The notes under the pieces are model-generated. The model searched no databases and was not told the origin of the DNA. It saw nothing but the letters and a program-made list of their open reading frames with translations. This document shows positions 61,155 to 64,000 of a stretch of 64,000 nucleotides of DNA, in pieces (position 1 is the first letter of the stretch; each line of letters opens with the position of its first letter). The stretch is taken from NCBI RefSeq assembly GCF_003054555.1, contig NZ_CP026304.1, forward strand, positions 3,968,001 through 4,032,000, read 5' to 3'. The position numbers and the translations under genes are program-made. Source of the DNA: Streptomyces lunaelactis (GTDB lineage: Bacteria; Actinomycetota; Actinomycetes; Streptomycetales; Streptomycetaceae).

Positions 61155-61733
61155 ATGGCTGAGGTGCTGGTTTTCCACCACGGGCACGGTCTGACCACCG
61201 GCATTCAAGAGTTTGCTGAGCTGCTGCGACAGGCCGGACACACCGTCCACGTCCCGGATCTGTTCGAAGGGCAGGTATTCGACAGCCTCGAGGAGGGCAT
61301 CGGCTACGCCGAGAAAGCCGGGTTCGGCACGATCATTGCGCGCGGAACCGCCGCAGCCGAGAGGCTGCCTGCGGAGCTCGTCTACCTCGGGTTCTCACTC
61401 GGCGTCCTGCCGGCGCAGAAGCTGGCCCAGACCCGCCCCGGCGCAAAGGGCGCGCTGTTGCTCGAGGCATGCGTCCCGGTCCCGGAGTTCGGCGGTGCCT
61501 GGCCCCAGGATGTCCCAGTGCAGGTCCACGGCATGGACGCAGATCCGTTCTTCGCCGGGGAGGGGGATGTGGACGCGGCCCGCGCGCTCGTCGAGACGGC
61601 GGCGGATGCCGAGCTGTTCCTCTACCCCGGCGACAGGCACCTGTTCACCGACAGCAGCCTTCCGTCGCACGACGAGCACGCGGCAACGCAGGCCATCCAT
61701 CGGGTGCTCGGCTTCCTCGACCGCATCAAATAG
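61155..61733 (+). CDS. Dienelactone hydrolase family protein
   Basis: 192 aa, alpha/beta hydrolase. AEVLVFHHGHGLTTGIQEFA, TVHVPDLFEGQVFDSLEEGI, VYLGFSLGVLPAQKLAQTRP, and C-terminal GDRHLFTDSSLPSHD with the His. The nucleophile is in GFSLG (Ser). Strong GAGGGGAG before ATG 61155. Cargo of the Tn7-like region; substrate unknown. Confidence 0.85.
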   Translation: MAEVLVFHHGHGLTTGIQEFAELLRQAGHTVHVPDLFEGQVFDSLEEGIGYAEKAGFGTIIARGTAAAERLPAELVYLGFSLGVLPAQKLAQTRPGAKGALLLEACVPVPEFGGAWPQDVPVQVHGMDADPFFAGEGDVDAARALVETAADAELFLYPGDRHLFTDSSLPSHDEHAATQAIHRVLGFLDRIK

Positions 61734-61945
61734 CCCAGCGCCCTCGCCGCTCAGGGCTACTTCGGCGATGCTCCGGTGCCCAGTTGGCTGCACCACGGTC
61801 CGTCCACCGTCCCAGTGGACGGACCGCCCCACGAGACCACCCAGCTCAGACGAGCTACAGCCACGGCCCACCTCGCCATCACGGACATGCAGTCTATGAA
61901 TCGTCGCAGTTCAGAGCTGACGCACGAGCTCCTGCGGTCGGTAAA

Positions 61946-62239
61946 GTCGACGAACTCCACAACATGTCGCTGACCACCCGCAACGGCTCGGAGACCTCTG
62001 ACCAGTTGAAGTACCTCTCCGAGCGGATCCCGGCCACCTTCGTCTATGCCGGACTCGACATGGACAGCACCGGTTTGTTCAACGGCACCCGCGGCAAACA
62101 GATCGCCAGCCGCTTCGCGGTCCTGGAGAGCGGCGCGTTCCCCTACGGAACCCCGCGCCAGCGCGAGGACTGGCATGCCCTGGTCGCCACCCTCGAACAG
62201 TCCCTGCGGCTCCACCGGCACACCCCGCCCCCTACTTCG
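61946..62239 (+). pseudogene. Middle part of a TnsC/TniB ATPase
   Basis: Encodes VDELHNMSLTTRNGSETSDQ (Walker B), LKYLSERIPATFVYAGLDMD, RGKQIASRFAVLESGAFPYG and ALVATLEQSLRLHRH, the Walker B to sensor region of TniB/TnsC. There is no Walker A upstream: the frame before VDELHN is unrelated. It complements the N-terminal half at 56085, although they may come from different elements. 61734-61945 upstream is not coding as far as I can see. Confidence 0.72.
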
Positions 62240-62687
62240 CCTTGCTCTGATCCGTTTCGGTCCCACCGGCGCCCGGGCCGGACCAGACGGCGAGCTCACC
62301 CTCGGGCAACGATATGAAGCGCCATCCCGCTGGCCCCGTGACTTGCCACGCTTCGAACGTCGGGTCGGCCGGGCAGTTCAGATGGAAGCCCGTCTCGAAC
62401 ACCAGCCGCAGTGTGCCGGACTTGAACGCGACCGCAGACGCGACTTTCGCCCCGAACAGAGGAAGGGCCGCTGCGACGTCCTGGGACTCCGGCGTCAGGA
62501 GTACTGAGGGGTTGGTCCGGATCGACCCGCGCGAGAGACGGGCGGGTGCTTCCAATGCGACTTCCCAGTCCTCGTCAAGGGCCAGCACGAGTCGAAAGTC
62601 GACGGTGATCCTGGTGATGCTGAGGCCACGGAGGTTCAGGATCCATCTGTCCTCGTGCTCGACGGGACCAGTTGCAGTGCTCACCAA
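62232..62687 (-). CDS. DUF6188 family protein
   Basis: 151 aa: WILNLRGLSITRITVDFRLV, LEAPARLSRGSIRTNPSVLL, PLFGAKVASAVAFKSGTLRL and WRFISLPEGELAVWSGP. DUF6188 proteins are small streptomycete proteins of unknown role, often near contact-dependent toxin genes, but none is visible here. Overlaps the tnsC scrap tail by 8 bp in the opposite direction. Confidence 0.8.
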   Translation of the reverse strand: MVSTATGPVEHEDRWILNLRGLSITRITVDFRLVLALDEDWEVALEAPARLSRGSIRTNPSVLLTPESQDVAAALPLFGAKVASAVAFKSGTLRLVFETGFHLNCPADPTFEAWQVTGPAGWRFISLPEGELAVWSGPGAGGTETDQSKAK

Positions 62688-62891
62688 TGCACCTTGGCCG
62701 ATTTGGCAATCGAGAACCAGGGGGTTTCGCCGCTGTCAGGCGCCCAAACGAGAGGCCAGCTCGCGCGATGCGGAATCCCACGTCATCACCGTGGGCCGAG
62801 CCGGCCCAGGGGACACCAGTGAGCCGGAGGGCGACCCTCATTGCGCCGGAGGTAACTCCCTTGTGCCAGAAGCCGTCTCCCTATGTATCGC

Positions 62892-62955
62892 CTTGTATCG
62901 AGCATTTGACACAAGACCCCGACCAGGGCATCTTGTACCCACTGCTTGATACAAG
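62892..62955. promoter_or_regulatory. Two GntR-type operators 40 bp apart
   Basis: Two 24-bp inverted repeats start at 62892 and 62932: arms CTTGT(ATC) / (GAC)ACAAG and CTTGTA / TACAAG. The inner bases also match TTGATACAA. They end 22 bp before the membrane-protein ATG, a layout fitting autoregulation by the YtrA-type GntR encoded downstream. 62688-62891 contains nothing else recognised. Confidence 0.7.
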
Positions 62956-62976
62956 ATGATCTGGGGGGATCTCCAT

Positions 62977-63765
62977 ATGCTCGACACCGTCCCGCTCCAG
63001 TCCCGGTTCCTCGACCACGCCGACCACTACGCCCGCTGGTCCGGTCTGGCCATCGGCATCGTGGCCGCACAGCAGTTGGTCACGATGGAGAGCGGCGACA
63101 TCACGATGCCCCTCGTGTTCGCCATCACCGCTTTCGGCCTGTGCGCGGTGGGCGGTGTCCTGCTCGGCGACGCCCTGACCCTGCGTCCCCAGGAAGCGGT
63201 ACGCACCGCGAGTCTCGCCCCGCGCCTGGTCCGAGACCAAGTGCCGCCCCGTATGGCGCCCCTGCTTCTTCTGCAGGCGGCGTCCCTCGTCACCCTGCTG
63301 GTGATGGGTGCGGTCACGGCCTCCTCCGACCCCGCCCGGACAGCGGGGCGTGTCATCACCGTCACCTGCTAAGGGATGCGCGCATCCCTCGGTCCCTGGC
63401 CGGGCCTGTACTACAGCGGCCCGATGTTCGCCGCCCTCGCGGTCGGAACCCCCGTCTGCGTCTGGGCCCTGCGCCGTATCGCCCACGGCCCGGGCGACGA
63501 CCAGCAGCGCCGCGACCGCGCGTGGGCGATCACCGGAGCCTGGGGGCTGCTGGTGTCGAGCCAGGTGCTGCTCGTCGTTCTGATGATCTTCGTCGCGCTC
63601 ACGGAGAAGGCCTGCGCCGGCCCGCTGGGCGCCGCCACCATCGTGGTGATCTGCCCCCTGGGCCTGCTGAGCCTGTTCACCTTCGGATGGTCCCTGGTCA
63701 CCGTGGTGGCACCCCGGGCGGTCGACGACGAGGCAGCCGACGATGGGACTTTCGACGATGAGTGA
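62977..63765 (+). pseudogene. Multi-pass membrane protein interrupted by an in-frame TAA
   Basis: One reading frame from ATG 62977 (GGGGGG upstream) to 63765 with a single stop, TAA at 63370-63372. Before it: LDTVPLQSRFLDHADHYARW, ITMPLVFAITAFGLCAVGGV, LLLLQAASLVTLLVMGAVTA. After it, in the same frame: GMRASLGPWPGLYYSGPMFA, ITGAWGLLVSSQVLLVVLMI, ICPLGLLSLFTFGWSLVTVV. A single C-to-T change (CAA to TAA) explains it. The 3' end overlaps the GntR start by 8 bp. Either a recent nonsense mutation or a sequencing error; the shorter products could still be made separately. Confidence 0.78.
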
Positions 63766-64000
63766 CACCGCCGTCCGCGTCGACACCACCAGCCAGGTAC
63801 CGCCGTACGAGCAGATCCGCGCCCAGCTGGCCGCGCTGATCCGCACCGGCCGGCTGGCCGAGGGCGAGCGCCTGCCGACCGTGCGCCAGCTCGCCGCCGA
63901 CCTCGGTCTGGCGCCGGGCACCGTGGCCCGCGCCTACCGCGAGCTGGAGGCCGCCGAGCTGATCCGCACGCGCCGTGGCGCGGGCACCCGGGTCGCGGCG
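63758..64000 (+). CDS. GntR-family regulator (YtrA type), 3' end beyond window
   Basis: First 81 codons: SDTAVRVDTTSQVPPYEQIR, AQLAALIRTGRLAEGERLPT, VRQLAADLGLAPGTVARAYRELEAAELIRTRRGAGTRV in consecutive helices, the standard GntR winged helix. The protein continues past the window. It forms an operon with the upstream membrane protein, and the paired operators upstream suggest autoregulation. Confidence 0.92.
   Translation, partial: MSDTAVRVDTTSQVPPYEQIRAQLAALIRTGRLAEGERLPTVRQLAADLGLAPGTVARAYRELEAAELIRTRRGAGTRVAA

Overview
The window is chromosomal DNA from a Streptomyces or close relative. GC content is very high with extreme third-position bias, GTG starts are common, and the gene content is typical of the genus (cdgB, hbpS-senS-senR, msiK, carD, mshA, phoR-phoP). 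As far as I recall, the gene order follows a conserved core block of the S. coelicolor chromosome, read in one direction and interrupted by two accessory regions. No rRNA operon, CRISPR array or biosynthetic cluster was seen. There is one tRNA gene (Thr, anticodon TGT).

Region 1 (0-7 kb) is amino-sugar catabolism: a sugar-binding lipoprotein, a SIS-domain sugar-phosphate deaminase/isomerase-like protein, a GlcNAc-type ROK kinase (nagK), GlcNAc-6-P deacetylase (nagA), a PfkB-type hexose-phosphate kinase and a class II aldolase. DasR-type operators (dre-like) precede the lipoprotein/SIS divergon and nagKA. A third precedes msiK at 23.7 kb, the shared ATPase of carbohydrate importers, so uptake and catabolism look co-regulated.

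Region 2 (7-21.9 kb) is signalling and stress: a c-di-GMP synthase (cdgB) with a BldD-like site, ribosome rescue factor ArfB, TerD, an M1 peptidase lipoprotein, the HbpS/SenS/SenR haem and redox sensing system, a pentapeptide-repeat protein, and an unusual coiled-coil/restriction-endonuclease/TerD fusion. Region 3 (21.8-25 kb) is tRNA-Thr, a solitary TnpB with intact catalytic residues, and msiK.

Region 4 (25-37.9 kb) is core housekeeping: DoxX-like protein, rlmB, cysS, ispF-ispD, carD, a lipoprotein, phoR-phoP divergent from phoU with a PHO box, and a tiny Cys-rich peptide. The 3' end of phoP is followed by a perfect 45-bp copy of itself. Region 5 (37.96-40.57 kb) is a decayed integrative element inserted at the 3' end of gpmA: a duplicated gpmA tail at the far side, a wrecked tyrosine integrase, an IS5-type scrap and a truncated acetyltransferase. 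Region 6 (40.5-53.2 kb) returns to core genes: gpmA, MFS, AraC, a TAT-exported beta-helix protein, mshA, a methyltransferase, NlpC/P60, an RsbU-type phosphatase, and an HbhA-like/XRE pair.

Region 7 (53.2-62.9 kb) is the most interesting part. It appears to be a graveyard of at least three Tn7-like transposons inserted next to each other. Two have TGT...ACA termini, phased end repeats, and the same 5-bp direct repeat CCTGA at all three junctions (53216, 57935, 60023). Inside are broken tnsA, tnsB and tnsC pieces plus cargo (SDR/TetR pair, acetyltransferase, VOC protein, dienelactone hydrolase, uncharacterised genes). The window ends (62.9-64 kb) with a GntR regulator, its two-copy operator, and a partner membrane protein interrupted by a single TAA codon.
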